This document shows positions 51,983 through 60,858 of a stretch of DNA of 64,000 nucleotides, piece after piece; within the stretch, counting starts at the first letter, position 1; every line of letters starts with the position of its first letter. A model generated the notes under the pieces. The model searched no databases, was not told the origin of the DNA, and saw only the letters and a list, made by a program, of their open reading frames with translations. A program made the position numbers and the translations under genes. This DNA comes from Pseudoalteromonas sp. CO133X (GTDB lineage: Bacteria; Pseudomonadota; Gammaproteobacteria; Enterobacterales; Alteromonadaceae), in NCBI GenBank assembly GCA_004208945.1, contig SGPE01000028.1, forward strand, positions 1 through 64,000, written 5' to 3'.

Positions 51983-52897
51983 ATGATGGCGAAGAGTGTG
52001 AGTGAGGACCAATTGTTTATTGGTATCGATGGTGGCGGAACAAAGTGCCGAGCAACCATTTACTCTGTAAAACATGGCGTATTAGGGACAGGCTTAGGCG
52101 GTCCGGCAAATCCACTACATGGTTTGGAGCGCACACTTGAATCTATAATGGTCTCAACTCAATTAGCGTTGCGTGATGCTGGGTTACCGTTAGAGACGGT
52201 ACATCAACTCTATGCAGGTTTAGGCCTTGCAGGTGTTAACTTGCCGAGCCTATACGATAAAATTATGGAGTGGGAACACCCGTTCAAACAAATGTTTTTA
52301 ACGACTGACCTACATACGGCTTGTATAGGCGCTCATGAAGGCAGTGACGGTGCAGTCATTATCACAGGCACGGGCTCATGCGGCTTTTCTTGTGTGAATG
52401 GGCAAACCACCAATTTTGGTGGCCATGGTTTTGCGTTAGGTGACAAAGGCAGCGGTGCCTGGATGGGACTTGAAGCGATAAAAGCCACGCTGCTGGATTT
52501 AGATGGGTTAGGCTCAAAGACCTGTTTAACCAAAGTCATTACCGAACATTTCTCGGCTGATAACGCAATGGCGATTGTTGAGCAAATGTCAGGTCAACCA
52601 TCTAGTAGTTATGCAAAACTTGCTCGCTATGTGTTTAATGCTGCAAATGAGCAAGATGCAGTGGCACTTGCTATTGTTAAAGACGGTGCAGAGTATGTGA
52701 GTAAACTTGCACACCGTTTATTAGAGAACAAACCACCACGTTTGTCTATGATAGGTGGTTTAGCAGAGCCGTTAAATAAATGGCTAGACCCTGATATCGC
52801 TAAGCTTGTAGAAAACCCAATTCAACCACCTGAAATGGGAGCGGTATATTTCGCACAACAGTCTGTGTTAGAACAAAGCCAAGAGGTAGCAATTTAA
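51983..52897 (+). CDS. nagK: N-acetylglucosamine kinase (BadF/BadG family)
   Basis: 304 residues. Phosphorylates GlcNAc with ATP. The ASKHA ATPase signature GIDGGGTKCRATIYS is at the start; IITGTGSCGF and GDKGSGAWMG follow, and MIGGLAEPL lies near the end. This BadF-type kinase replaces the ROK-type NagK of enterobacteria in Alteromonadales. AGGGG precedes the ATG, and the stop overlaps the nagA ATG (ATGA). Confidence 0.9.
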   Translation: MMAKSVSEDQLFIGIDGGGTKCRATIYSVKHGVLGTGLGGPANPLHGLERTLESIMVSTQLALRDAGLPLETVHQLYAGLGLAGVNLPSLYDKIMEWEHPFKQMFLTTDLHTACIGAHEGSDGAVIITGTGSCGFSCVNGQTTNFGGHGFALGDKGSGAWMGLEAIKATLLDLDGLGSKTCLTKVITEHFSADNAMAIVEQMSGQPSSSYAKLARYVFNAANEQDAVALAIVKDGAEYVSKLAHRLLENKPPRLSMIGGLAEPLNKWLDPDIAKLVENPIQPPEMGAVYFAQQSVLEQSQEVAI

Positions 52898-54009
52898 TGA
52901 CGATTTTTCATGCTCAGTCACTATTTACCGGCGAAGAATTTTTAAACGATCGTTATTTTAGTGTAGATAATGGGGTATTCACCTTAACTGAAGCAAGTAC
53001 CGATGCGGTTAAGCTAGAGGGGCTCGTGGTGCCTGGTTTTATTGATGTGCAAGTAAATGGTGGTGGTGGTGCATTTTTTAATGCAGAGCAAACCCCACAA
53101 TGTTTGCACAATATTGCGAAAGCGCATGGTCGATTTGGTTCAACTGCGATAATGCCAACCCTCATTACTGATAAAGTAGAGGTGATGGCACAAGCTGCTG
53201 ATGCAACGGCAGAGGCAATTGCCCAAGCAGTACCGGGTGTGTTAGGTATTCATTTTGAAGGCCCACATTTATCTTTACCTAAGAAAGGCACTCATAGTGA
53301 ACAGTTTATAAGACCTATTTCAGAGCAAGAGTTTGCGATATATGCACGTCAAGACTTGGGCATAAAAATGGTGACGCTGGCACCTGAAAATGTCAGAGCA
53401 GAAGACATAACGCGATTAGTTGAATGTGGCGTGAAAGTAAGTATTGGCCACACTAACGCTGATTTTGCAACGACTAATAAAGCATTGGCCGCAGGCGCTG
53501 ATGGTTTTACACATTTATTTAATGCAATGTCGGCATTTACCTCGCGAGAGCCTGGTGTAGTTGGCTCTGCTCTTTGGGATGATAACAGCTGGTGTGGCTT
53601 AATTGTTGATTGTCATCATGTTCACCCATCGTCAGCCAAGTTAGCGATTCGTACTAAGCAACGCGGTAAGGTTATGTTAGTAACTGATGCAATGCCTCCT
53701 GTGGGCACTGACGATATGGAGTTTGATTTCTTTGACGGTCGAAAAGTTATTCGTACCGGTGACCGTTTAAATTCGACAACAGGCGAACTTGCGGGCAGTG
53801 TGCTTGATATGGCAAGTGCTGTACGCAATACCGTTAATACATTGGATGTGAGTTTAGCCGAAAGCTTGAGAATGGCGTCTTTGTATCCTGCACAATATCT
53901 TGGTTTGAACAAAAAGGGCCGTCTGGTAAATGGCTTCGATGCTGATTTTGTTGTACTTGATGAGCATCAGTATGTAAAAGCAACTTATATTGCAGGTAAC
54001 GCAGTTTAG
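52897..54009 (+). CDS. nagA: N-acetylglucosamine-6-phosphate deacetylase
   Basis: 370-residue amidohydrolase. GFIDVQVNGGGGAFF, HFEGPHLS (metal Glu), GHTNAD, THLFNAMSAF and the catalytic Asp in VTDAMPPVG are all present. It converts GlcNAc-6-P to GlcN-6-P, which NagB then uses. Overlaps nagK. Confidence 0.96.
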   Translation: MTIFHAQSLFTGEEFLNDRYFSVDNGVFTLTEASTDAVKLEGLVVPGFIDVQVNGGGGAFFNAEQTPQCLHNIAKAHGRFGSTAIMPTLITDKVEVMAQAADATAEAIAQAVPGVLGIHFEGPHLSLPKKGTHSEQFIRPISEQEFAIYARQDLGIKMVTLAPENVRAEDITRLVECGVKVSIGHTNADFATTNKALAAGADGFTHLFNAMSAFTSREPGVVGSALWDDNSWCGLIVDCHHVHPSSAKLAIRTKQRGKVMLVTDAMPPVGTDDMEFDFFDGRKVIRTGDRLNSTTGELAGSVLDMASAVRNTVNTLDVSLAESLRMASLYPAQYLGLNKKGRLVNGFDADFVVLDEHQYVKATYIAGNAV

Positions 54010-54021
54010 AACTTCCCTGTA

Positions 54022-54053
54022 AAAACCCCGCCGTTGTATCGCGGGGCTTTTTG
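54022..54053 (+). terminator. Hairpin between nagA and nagX
   Basis: AAAAACCCCGC ... GCGGGGCTTTTT, 6-bp GC core with T5, 13 bp after the nagA stop. It probably lowers expression of nagX relative to nagKA. Confidence 0.75.
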
Positions 54054-54069
54054 TATTAAAGGTAATAAA

Positions 54070-55200
54070 ATGACAACAACACAACCTACAAAAAAGCGTT
54101 TAGCTTCTTTAGATGCATTACGCGGCATGGATATGTTTTGGATCTTAGGTGGTCAGTCAATATTTGCAGCACTTTTTGTGCTAACAGGCTGGACAGGCTG
54201 GAAGCTATTTGAAGCACATACAGTGCACAGTGAATGGCACGGTTTTACTTTTTACGACTTAATATTCCCGCTATTTATTTTCCTATCTGGCGTTGCTATG
54301 GGGCTTGCCCCCAAACGCATTGATCACTTAAGTTGGGATGAGCGTAAAGTCTATTATCGCAAAGCTATTAAGCGCTTATTACTGCTCTGTTTTTTAGGTA
54401 TTTTATATAATCACGGCTGGGGTACAGGCATGCCGATGGCGTTTGATGAGATACGCTACGCCAGTGTATTAGCTCGAATAGCCATTGCGTGGTTTTTCTG
54501 TGCCATGTTGGTTTGGCATACAAGCTTACGAACCCAAGTCATAACCGCGGTATCTATTTTACTTGGCTACTGGTTACTGCTTAGCTTTGTGCCTGTACCA
54601 GGAGGCAGTACCGGAGACTTATCTGCTGCTGGAAGTTGGAATGCATGGTTCGATAAGTATTTACTACCAGGGATTAGTTATCAAAATCGCGTTGTAGATC
54701 CTGAAGGCGTGTTGTCTAATCTACCAGCGATTGTTAACGCACTTATGGGGGTGTTTGCAGGCCAGCTTATTGCACGAGCACAACAAATTGGTGAATGGAA
54801 AATGTCTGGCGTGTTATTTATTTCAGGCCTTGTTAGCGTAAGCTTAGGGTGGCTCTGGGATTTACAGTTTCCGGTAAATAAAGAGTTATGGACGAGCTCT
54901 TTTGTATTGGTGACGGTAGGGTGGAGCGCTATTTTATTAGCCGTGTTTTATGCCTTGGTTGATATATTACCAGGGCAGCGAGTTGCGTATCCATTTGTTA
55001 TTATAGGTGCTAATTCGATCATTATTTACCTAGCCTCGAGCTTAGTGAACTGGGGTTATGTAAGCCAAAGTGTTTTTGGTGGTGTTATTCGCGCGGTTCC
55101 TGATTCATGGCAGCCATTAATAGCCGTGGTAGCATTACTTGCTGTACAAATGCTTGTGTTGCATTGGATGTACCGTAGAAAAATCTTTGTCAGTGTTTAG
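54070..55200 (+). CDS. nagX: NagX-like membrane protein (DUF5009, HGSNAT-related)
   Basis: 376 residues from ATG 54070 (AAAGGT upstream). About ten membrane spans. The start LASLDALRGMDMFWILGG and LIFPLFIFLSGVAMG are typical of the family related to lysosomal heparan-glucosaminide acetyltransferase. In nag clusters it is taken to be a transmembrane transacylase that handles chitin sugars in the periplasm, but the reaction is not proven. Confidence 0.85.
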   Translation: MTTTQPTKKRLASLDALRGMDMFWILGGQSIFAALFVLTGWTGWKLFEAHTVHSEWHGFTFYDLIFPLFIFLSGVAMGLAPKRIDHLSWDERKVYYRKAIKRLLLLCFLGILYNHGWGTGMPMAFDEIRYASVLARIAIAWFFCAMLVWHTSLRTQVITAVSILLGYWLLLSFVPVPGGSTGDLSAAGSWNAWFDKYLLPGISYQNRVVDPEGVLSNLPAIVNALMGVFAGQLIARAQQIGEWKMSGVLFISGLVSVSLGWLWDLQFPVNKELWTSSFVLVTVGWSAILLAVFYALVDILPGQRVAYPFVIIGANSIIIYLASSLVNWGYVSQSVFGGVIRAVPDSWQPLIAVVALLAVQMLVLHWMYRRKIFVSV

Positions 55201-55239
55201 TTAACGCTGATAGAAACGTTATTTTTTATTCACTTTTAC

Positions 55240-55282
55240 TTTACAAAGTTAAATCTAAAAGTGATAATGACAGCGTTGTCAT
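55240..55282 (+). promoter_or_regulatory. nagB promoter with NagR-type operator
   Basis: TTTACA (55240-55245), 17-bp spacer and GATAAT (55263-55268) form a good sigma-70 promoter. ATGACAGCGTTGTCAT (55267-55282) overlaps its -10 and start point and is the exact reverse complement of the nagK operator core. Confidence 0.8.
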
Positions 55283-55321
55283 AATGGTTGTAGCTACTGT
55301 ACCGTATCCTGGCAGTAGTTT

Positions 55322-55377
55322 GATCTAAAACCCGATTCGATTGCACGTGGGGTCGGGTTTTAGATCCCATTTTTTTT
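55322..55377 (+). terminator. Hairpin in the nagB leader
   Basis: A perfect 14-bp stem (GATCTAAAACCCGA at 55322-55335, TCGGGTTTTAGATC at 55353-55366), a 17-base loop and T8 at 55370-55377. It lies between the nagB promoter and ATG 55403. Either an attenuator or, if the promoter call is wrong, the terminator of nagX. Confidence 0.8.
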
Positions 55378-55402
55378 CAATTTATAATTAGAGCTAATCA
55401 AT

Positions 55403-56197
55403 ATGCAAATAGTCATTCTTGATGATGCCGCGCAAGTGGCAGCCTACGGGGCTAACATCTTTGCTAAACAACTTATAAAAAAACCAGCATCAGTACTTGG
55501 CTTGGCAACTGGCTCAACACCTGTTGCGTTATACCAAGAGCTTATCGCAAAAAATAAAGCGGGTGATATTTCATTTAGCCAAGCGACAACATTTAATTTA
55601 GATGAATACTTAGGTCTTACAGGTGAGCATCCGCAAAGTTATCGATACTTTATGAATGAGCAATTATTTAATCACGTAGATATTAACAAAGATAACACGC
55701 ATGTTCCGCCTGGAGATGCAATCAACCCGTTAGTTGCGTGCAATGAATATGAGCAAAAAATTGCAGCATCAGGAGGGGTTGATGTGCAATTACTTGGTAT
55801 TGGCCGTAACGGTCATATAGGTTTTAACGAGCCGTCTTCAGGTCTTACCTCGCGCACTCGGGTAAAAACACTTACCAAAGCAACCATTGATGATAACGCA
55901 CGATTCTTTGGCGAAGGCGAATATCAACCGCATTTATCAATCACTATGGGGATTGGGACTATCTTAGAAGCCAAAAAAGTAGTGCTATTAGCGACGGGTG
56001 AAAGTAAAGCTGATGCAGTACAGGCAATGGTTGAAGGCCCGCTCATGGCAAAGTGTCCAGCCTCTGCATTACAAATGCATAAGGATGCTGTCATCATCAT
56101 TGATAAAGCGGCTGCAAGTAAATTAGAAGATTTAGCGTTCTATCAGCACATTGAAGCTGAGAACCAAAAACTACAAGCGCACCTAGCGACCTTGTAA
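55403..56197 (+). CDS. nagB: Glucosamine-6-phosphate deaminase
   Basis: 264 residues, the classic NagB fold rather than the SIS-domain Nag[27 protein letters not shown] (catalytic Asp), [13 protein letters not shown] (catalytic His) and ITMGIGTI are present. It converts GlcN-6-P to fructose-6-P and ammonia. The leader holds a NagR-type site and a terminator-like hairpin; only a weak GAG serves as ribosome site. Confidence 0.96.
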   Translation: MQIVILDDAAQVAAYGANIFAKQLIKKPASVLGLATGSTPVALYQELIAKNKAGDISFSQATTFNLDEYLGLTGEHPQSYRYFMNEQLFNHVDINKDNTHVPPGDAINPLVACNEYEQKIAASGGVDVQLLGIGRNGHIGFNEPSSGLTSRTRVKTLTKATIDDNARFFGEGEYQPHLSITMGIGTILEAKKVVLLATGESKADAVQAMVEGPLMAKCPASALQMHKDAVIIIDKAAASKLEDLAFYQHIEAENQKLQAHLATL

Positions 56198-56213
56198 AAT
56201 TGTGAGAGAGAGC

Positions 56214-56238
56214 AAAAAAGCCCATTTGGGCTTTTTTT
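56214..56238 (+). terminator. Terminator after nagB
   Basis: AAAAAAGCCCA, TT, TGGGCTTTTTTT. Confidence 0.92.
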
Positions 56239-56310
56239 ATGCCTGTTATAAATTGGGTTTATCATCAGCTTATGGTAGTTTTAGGGGGTAAATAATTTCA
56301 AAGGAACGCC

Positions 56311-57228
56311 ATGCTGAATTACTCTCAAATGCCACTGGACCGTGCCTCTAATCATCGAAAAGATCCTAAGTGGCTAAAGGCGAAAATTAATTCTCAGAGT
56401 CGCTGGTTACTTGTTAAAAATAATCAGAGTCTATTTGTTAAAGGGTGCCCTGAGGTGTGTTATTTGCGCCTATCTCAGGTTGATCATCTTGATTTATCGA
56501 AAGGTATTTTACTTGGCCTTGACGAGCAAGGAATTGCTCATTTTGCTTTAGATGTAAGCAATGTGCCTGATTCACTTATTGACTCTGTTCTTGATGGTAC
56601 TGAGTTTGTTGATATACGCAAGTTAGGCCCTCAAGTTGAACTAAAGCAAGGCTCAATTGCTGCACTTGCTCGTGGTCTTTGTTTTTGGCATGCAACCCAT
56701 CGTTTTTGTGGCCGATGTGGTCATGAAAATAATATGGTTGAAGCAGGGCACTCTCGCTTATGTGAGAACCAAACGTGTCAGCATCAAACGTTTCCTCGCA
56801 CTGATCCTGCCGTCATTATGATAGTGAAAAAAACCTTTGCTGATGGTGTTGAGCGCTGTTTACTCGGTCGTCAAGCAAGCTGGCCTGAGGGCGTGTTTTC
56901 AACATTGGCGGGGTTTGTTGATCCAGGTGAAACACTCGAGCAAGCTGTCGCCCGAGAAGTCATGGAAGAAGCCGGTATTGCTGTCACTGATATTCAGTAT
57001 ATAGCTTCACAACCTTGGCCTTTTCCATCTTCAATCATGTTTGGTTTTATGGCAACAGCAGTGTCAGAAGATATTCATGTTGATAAAGATGAATTAGATG
57101 ACGCTAGGTGGTTTAGTCGTGATGATCTGAATCAATTTGGCCAATGGCATGAACAGGGCAGTCACCTAAAATTAACCCGACAAGACTCTATTTCTCGATT
57201 TTTGGTTGAGCATTGGCGCAACCTGTAA
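56311..57228 (+). CDS. nudC: NADH pyrophosphatase / NAD-cap decapping enzyme NudC
   Basis: 305 residues. A zinc ribbon (CGRCG ... CENQTC) precedes the Nudix domain with the complete box GFVDPGETLEQAVAREVMEE and the NudC-specific SQPWPFPSS. It cleaves NAD(H) and removes the NAD cap from RNA. Longer than the E. coli protein (257) through an N-terminal domain. AAAGGA precedes the ATG; metC-like follows 17 bp later. Confidence 0.94.
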   Translation: MLNYSQMPLDRASNHRKDPKWLKAKINSQSRWLLVKNNQSLFVKGCPEVCYLRLSQVDHLDLSKGILLGLDEQGIAHFALDVSNVPDSLIDSVLDGTEFVDIRKLGPQVELKQGSIAALARGLCFWHATHRFCGRCGHENNMVEAGHSRLCENQTCQHQTFPRTDPAVIMIVKKTFADGVERCLLGRQASWPEGVFSTLAGFVDPGETLEQAVAREVMEEAGIAVTDIQYIASQPWPFPSSIMFGFMATAVSEDIHVDKDELDDARWFSRDDLNQFGQWHEQGSHLKLTRQDSISRFLVEHWRNL

Positions 57229-57245
57229 ACTAGATTGGAATAACG

Positions 57246-58424
57246 ATGACAAAGACAAATAAAAATACTCAAATAGTGAGTGCTGGGCGTAAAAAAGCGT
57301 ATACGCAAGGCGTGGTAAATCCAGTCGTACAGCGAGCATCAACCGTGGTTTTCGACTCGGTTTCTGAGTTAAAAGAAGCAGCTAAAAAACGGGGCGATAA
57401 AACGCTTTTTTATGGTCGCCGTGGAACCACCACACACTTCGCACTACAAGAAGCTATTGCTGAACTTGAGGGAGGAGAAGGTTGTGCACTTTATCCATCA
57501 GGTGCGGCTGCAATAAGCAATGCGCTATTATCGTTTGTGAAAACGGGCGATCATATTTTGATGGTTGATACTGCTTACGAACCAACTCGTGATTTTTGTG
57601 ACAGAATATTAGCCGGTCTTGGGATTGAAACAACCTATTATCCACCAGGTATCGGTGCAGGCATTGATGAGTTAATAAAAGAAAATACTCGTGTATTATT
57701 TTTAGAATCACCTGGCTCGATTACCATGGAAGTGCAAGATGTACCCGCTATGGTCGCAAAAGCGAACGAGCGTGGTGTCATGACGATGTTAGATAATACT
57801 TGGGGTAATGGCCTGCATTTTAGACCGCTTGAGCATGGGGTGGACATTAGTATCCAAGCTGCGACTAAATATATTGTTGGCCATTCCGATGTAATGATGG
57901 GAGTGGCGGTTGCTAATAAAAAATACTGGTCAACACTCAGAGAAAACTCATATCTATTAGGCCAATGTACGTCTGCTGATGATGCATATTTAGCATTACG
58001 TGGCTTACGCACTATGGCTGTGCGTTTAAAACAGCACGAGCAAGCCGCCATTGAAGTTGCTAAATGGCTTGAAACACACCCATTGGTTGATCATATTCGC
58101 CATCCGGCTTTTGCAACATGCCCAGGTCATGAGTTCTTTAAACGTGACTTTGACGGGAGTAATGGCTTATTTTCGTTTGTAATGAAGCAAGGAAATCAAC
58201 AAGCGATAGATGCGTTTTTAGATAGTTTGCAGCATTTTAAAATGGGCTTTTCTTGGGGTGGATACGAAAGTTTAGTTACTGCAAATTTAACGATGAAAGG
58301 GCTACGCTCTGAAACAGGTTGGACGCAAGGCCCAGTGATCCGCTTACATATAGGCTTGGAAGATGTAACAGATTTGCTAGCCGATCTAGATCAAGCTCTT
58401 AGTGTTTACGAGAGCCATCTGTAG
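57246..58424 (+). CDS. metC: Cystathionine beta-lyase
   Basis: 392-residue PLP enzyme of the Cys/Met metabolism family. Lys208 in QAATKYIVGHSD binds PLP, and FYGRRGTTTHFALQEAIAELEGG and YPSGAAAISNAL match MetC. It makes homocysteine from cystathionine in methionine synthesis. No MetJ box run was noticed in the short gap after nudC. Confidence 0.92.
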   Translation: MTKTNKNTQIVSAGRKKAYTQGVVNPVVQRASTVVFDSVSELKEAAKKRGDKTLFYGRRGTTTHFALQEAIAELEGGEGCALYPSGAAAISNALLSFVKTGDHILMVDTAYEPTRDFCDRILAGLGIETTYYPPGIGAGIDELIKENTRVLFLESPGSITMEVQDVPAMVAKANERGVMTMLDNTWGNGLHFRPLEHGVDISIQAATKYIVGHSDVMMGVAVANKKYWSTLRENSYLLGQCTSADDAYLALRGLRTMAVRLKQHEQAAIEVAKWLETHPLVDHIRHPAFATCPGHEFFKRDFDGSNGLFSFVMKQGNQQAIDAFLDSLQHFKMGFSWGGYESLVTANLTMKGLRSETGWTQGPVIRLHIGLEDVTDLLADLDQALSVYESHL

Positions 58425-58449
58425 TTAAAAAGTTTATACTTTGTTACAT

Positions 58450-58477
58450 AAGAGCCGCAATGCGGCTCTTTTTTTTC
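58450..58477 (+). terminator. Terminator after metC
   Basis: AAGAGCCGC, AAT, GCGGCTC then T8. Confidence 0.93.
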
Positions 58478-58539
58478 TGGTAATTCAAGCTGTTTCACCT
58501 TAGTGTAATTCCAATAATAATATTCATTAAGGATTGTGA

Positions 58540-59358
58540 GTGACGCAGTTACACCCTAAACGTCTTGCGCAAATTGCTCAATTTGAACTTGTACGACTAT
58601 TTTTGACCAAACGTGGTTTGCTAGCGGTTGCTGCATTCGCCATTTGTTGGTTACTTATTTTACGCTATCCCATAGCTGAATCTGTGAATTTGATTAGCTC
58701 TGCTGAGTTTGCTGACTTTGCTAGGCAGGCCTTTGGTGCTATCGGTATCAGTCGGTTGCTCGATTGGCCTGAATCAGAGCTAGCGATGTACTGGCTAATA
58801 GCTTTATATAGCTTCCCTTGCTTTTGCTTGTTTTTATGTAGTGACCAAACTGTGGGAGATCGGCAGCGTGGTACGCTACGCTTTTTGTCACTACGGGCAA
58901 CTCGTTCAGAGATTATAATTGGCCGCTTTTTAGGACAAGTATTAATCTTAGCAGCATTGTTATTTGTTACTCTGATGGCAACGCTTGCTATGTTGACGTA
59001 TCGTGAGCCAAGTTTATTTCTTTCTGGTTTTTCAAGAAGCCTGACACTATTGGTGTTTCTGCTAATTACTGTAATGCCGTTTATTGCTTTAATGAGTTTT
59101 CTAAATACGTTTGCGCGCTCATCTCGTCTTGCATTTGTATTAGCTATTTTATTTTTTGCTGGCGGCAACATTATTATTGGTTTGCTTACTTGGCAGCTGC
59201 CTTTACTTGAAGTTCTATATTATTTATTTCCTGGCTACCAAATCGATGTAGTCGCGGGACAAAGAGCAGGCATGATGTTAGGGGTCGGTTTACCTGTTTT
59301 ACAAACAGTTGTGCTGCTTGTGGTGGGTGAACGAATTTTTGCAAGGAGCTCACTATGA
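58540..59358 (+). CDS. ABC-2 type transporter permease
   Basis: 272 residues, GTG start after TAAGGA. Six membrane spans; the first follows a short amphipathic start (LAQIAQFELVRLFLTKRGLLAVAAF). SDQTVGDRQRGTLRFLSLRATRSEIIIGRFLGQ is the ABC-2 cytoplasmic loop that contacts the ATPase. Substrate unknown. The stop overlaps the ATPase start. Confidence 0.88.
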   Translation: MTQLHPKRLAQIAQFELVRLFLTKRGLLAVAAFAICWLLILRYPIAESVNLISSAEFADFARQAFGAIGISRLLDWPESELAMYWLIALYSFPCFCLFLCSDQTVGDRQRGTLRFLSLRATRSEIIIGRFLGQVLILAALLFVTLMATLAMLTYREPSLFLSGFSRSLTLLVFLLITVMPFIALMSFLNTFARSSRLAFVLAILFFAGGNIIIGLLTWQLPLLEVLYYLFPGYQIDVVAGQRAGMMLGVGLPVLQTVVLLVVGERIFARSSL

Positions 59359-60263
59359 CAGTATTAATTCAGGCACAAGGTTTATCAAAAAACTATGGGG
59401 CTAAGCGAGCGCTTGATAATGTCAGCTTTGAAATAAATAAAGGAGCGCCAGTTGCACTCGTTGGCCCTAATGGTGCTGGTAAAACAACCTTATTTAGTTT
59501 GTTATGCGGTTATATTTTACCAAGTTCTGGGCAGTTATCAGTGTTGGACCACGCCCCAGGTAGTGCGGCTTTATTTGGTAAGCTTACGGCATTACCACAG
59601 GATGCACAGCTTGATCCGCGTTTTAGTATTGCGCATCAATTAAATTTTTATGGTCAACTGCAAGGTTTAAGTGGCGCGGTTCGTAAAAAAGAAACAGCAC
59701 GTGTTTTGGAACTTGTTGGTTTATCTGAAGTGGCTAAACAGCGCCCAGATGATCTTTCTCACGGGATGCGTAAGCGAGTCACAATTGCGCAAGCACTAAT
59801 AGGTGAACCTGAAATTGTAATGCTTGATGAGGCAACTGCAGGTCTTGACCCTATCCACGCGCGTGAGGTTCGTGAGCTTGTGAGCTCTTTAAGCAATGAA
59901 GCCACATTTATTTTAAGCTCCCATGATCTAACCGAACTTGAGCGTTTATGTTCGCAAGTATTACACCTAGATAAAGGGGTATTGAGTGAGCATCAAGCGC
60001 GTTCTAGCACACAAGATAATAAGCATTATATAACACTACAATTGAATCAACTTTATGATGATGTAGAAGCTAAGCTTGCAAGTCTTGCCCATGTACATCA
60101 TGTTTATATGAGCCAAGCAAAAGAATATGTCATTGAATTTGAACAGACAGCCGAACCATTTGATATCAATCTATTACAGTTTTGTTATCAACAAGGTTGG
60201 CAGTATCGTCAACTAGTGAATGGTCACACACTCGAAAACCAAATTTTTCATAAGGAGAGTTAG
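59355..60263 (+). CDS. ABC-2 type transporter ATPase
   Basis: 302 residues. Walker A GPNGAGKTT, signature LSHGMRKRV (Ser-His-Gly-Met in place of SGGQ), Walker B IVMLDEATAGLD and switch His in LSSHDLTEL, followed by a 90-residue C-terminal extension. It overlaps the permease gene (ATGA) and is 2 bp from the PH-domain gene, so the three form one operon. Confidence 0.93.
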   Translation: MTVLIQAQGLSKNYGAKRALDNVSFEINKGAPVALVGPNGAGKTTLFSLLCGYILPSSGQLSVLDHAPGSAALFGKLTALPQDAQLDPRFSIAHQLNFYGQLQGLSGAVRKKETARVLELVGLSEVAKQRPDDLSHGMRKRVTIAQALIGEPEIVMLDEATAGLDPIHAREVRELVSSLSNEATFILSSHDLTELERLCSQVLHLDKGVLSEHQARSSTQDNKHYITLQLNQLYDDVEAKLASLAHVHHVYMSQAKEYVIEFEQTAEPFDINLLQFCYQQGWQYRQLVNGHTLENQIFHKES

Positions 60264-60265
60264 TT

Positions 60266-60640
60266 ATGGGTTTACTAAGTGGATTAATGGGTAATGCCAG
60301 CGAAGTCGATAATGATGATCTAGAAGAATTACTTGCCAACACGCTTATAGCGGGTGAAACAGTGCAAAAGGCCTATAAGGTGATCCGTGATATGTTTATC
60401 TTTACCAATAAAAGATTGATTATTATTGATAAACAAGGTGTTACGGGGTCTAAAGTGGAAATGCTAAGTATTGCTTACTCAAAAATTACTAAATTTAGTA
60501 AAGAAAGCGCGGGGCATTTTGATTTAGATGCAGAGCTGAAAATTTGGGTAGGGTCAGATCCTACTCCGATCAGCAAAGACTTCAAAGCCGGTGATAACAT
60601 TAATGAGGTTTATAGAATAATTAGCGAATTTTCATTATAA
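60266..60640 (+). CDS. Bacterial PH-domain protein
   Basis: 124 residues, the bPH fold (YKVIRDMFIFTNKRLIIIDKQG, then VEMLSIAYSKITKFSKESAG, WVGSDPTPISKDF). No membrane span. GGAG precedes its ATG. Proteins of this family are known widely but mostly uncharacterised. Its place directly after an ABC-2 exporter suggests a role linked to the membrane or to that transporter. Confidence 0.85.
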   Translation: MGLLSGLMGNASEVDNDDLEELLANTLIAGETVQKAYKVIRDMFIFTNKRLIIIDKQGVTGSKVEMLSIAYSKITKFSKESAGHFDLDAELKIWVGSDPTPISKDFKAGDNINEVYRIISEFSL

Positions 60641-60669
60641 CACCATGAAAATAAAGTGATTTATAATAT

Positions 60670-60706
60670 AGTTGGTGTTGAATTGAAAATTCGGGCCAAC
60701 TTTTTC
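60670..60706 (+). terminator. Terminator after the PH-domain gene
   Basis: Outer stem AGTTGG/CCAACT around an inner GAATT-GAA-AATTC hairpin, then TTTTTC. Confidence 0.7.
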
Positions 60707-60858
60707 TTTACATTTACCGACAATTTATTACAATTAGTTGATTAAAAACAAGGAGTTAGTTAAGTTCCCGTTCAGTTTTCTCACGTTAGCATGTGCCCAA
60801 CTTAGCCATTTGGCTAGTTTTGTAGCAATTAAAACAATGTTTATAGGGAAATCTGTTT

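Noticed and set aside
55383..55388. TATAAT as a nagB promoter -10
   Set aside because: It would put the transcript start about 8 bases before the ATG with no -35 at proper spacing; the promoter at 55240-55268 under the operator is better.
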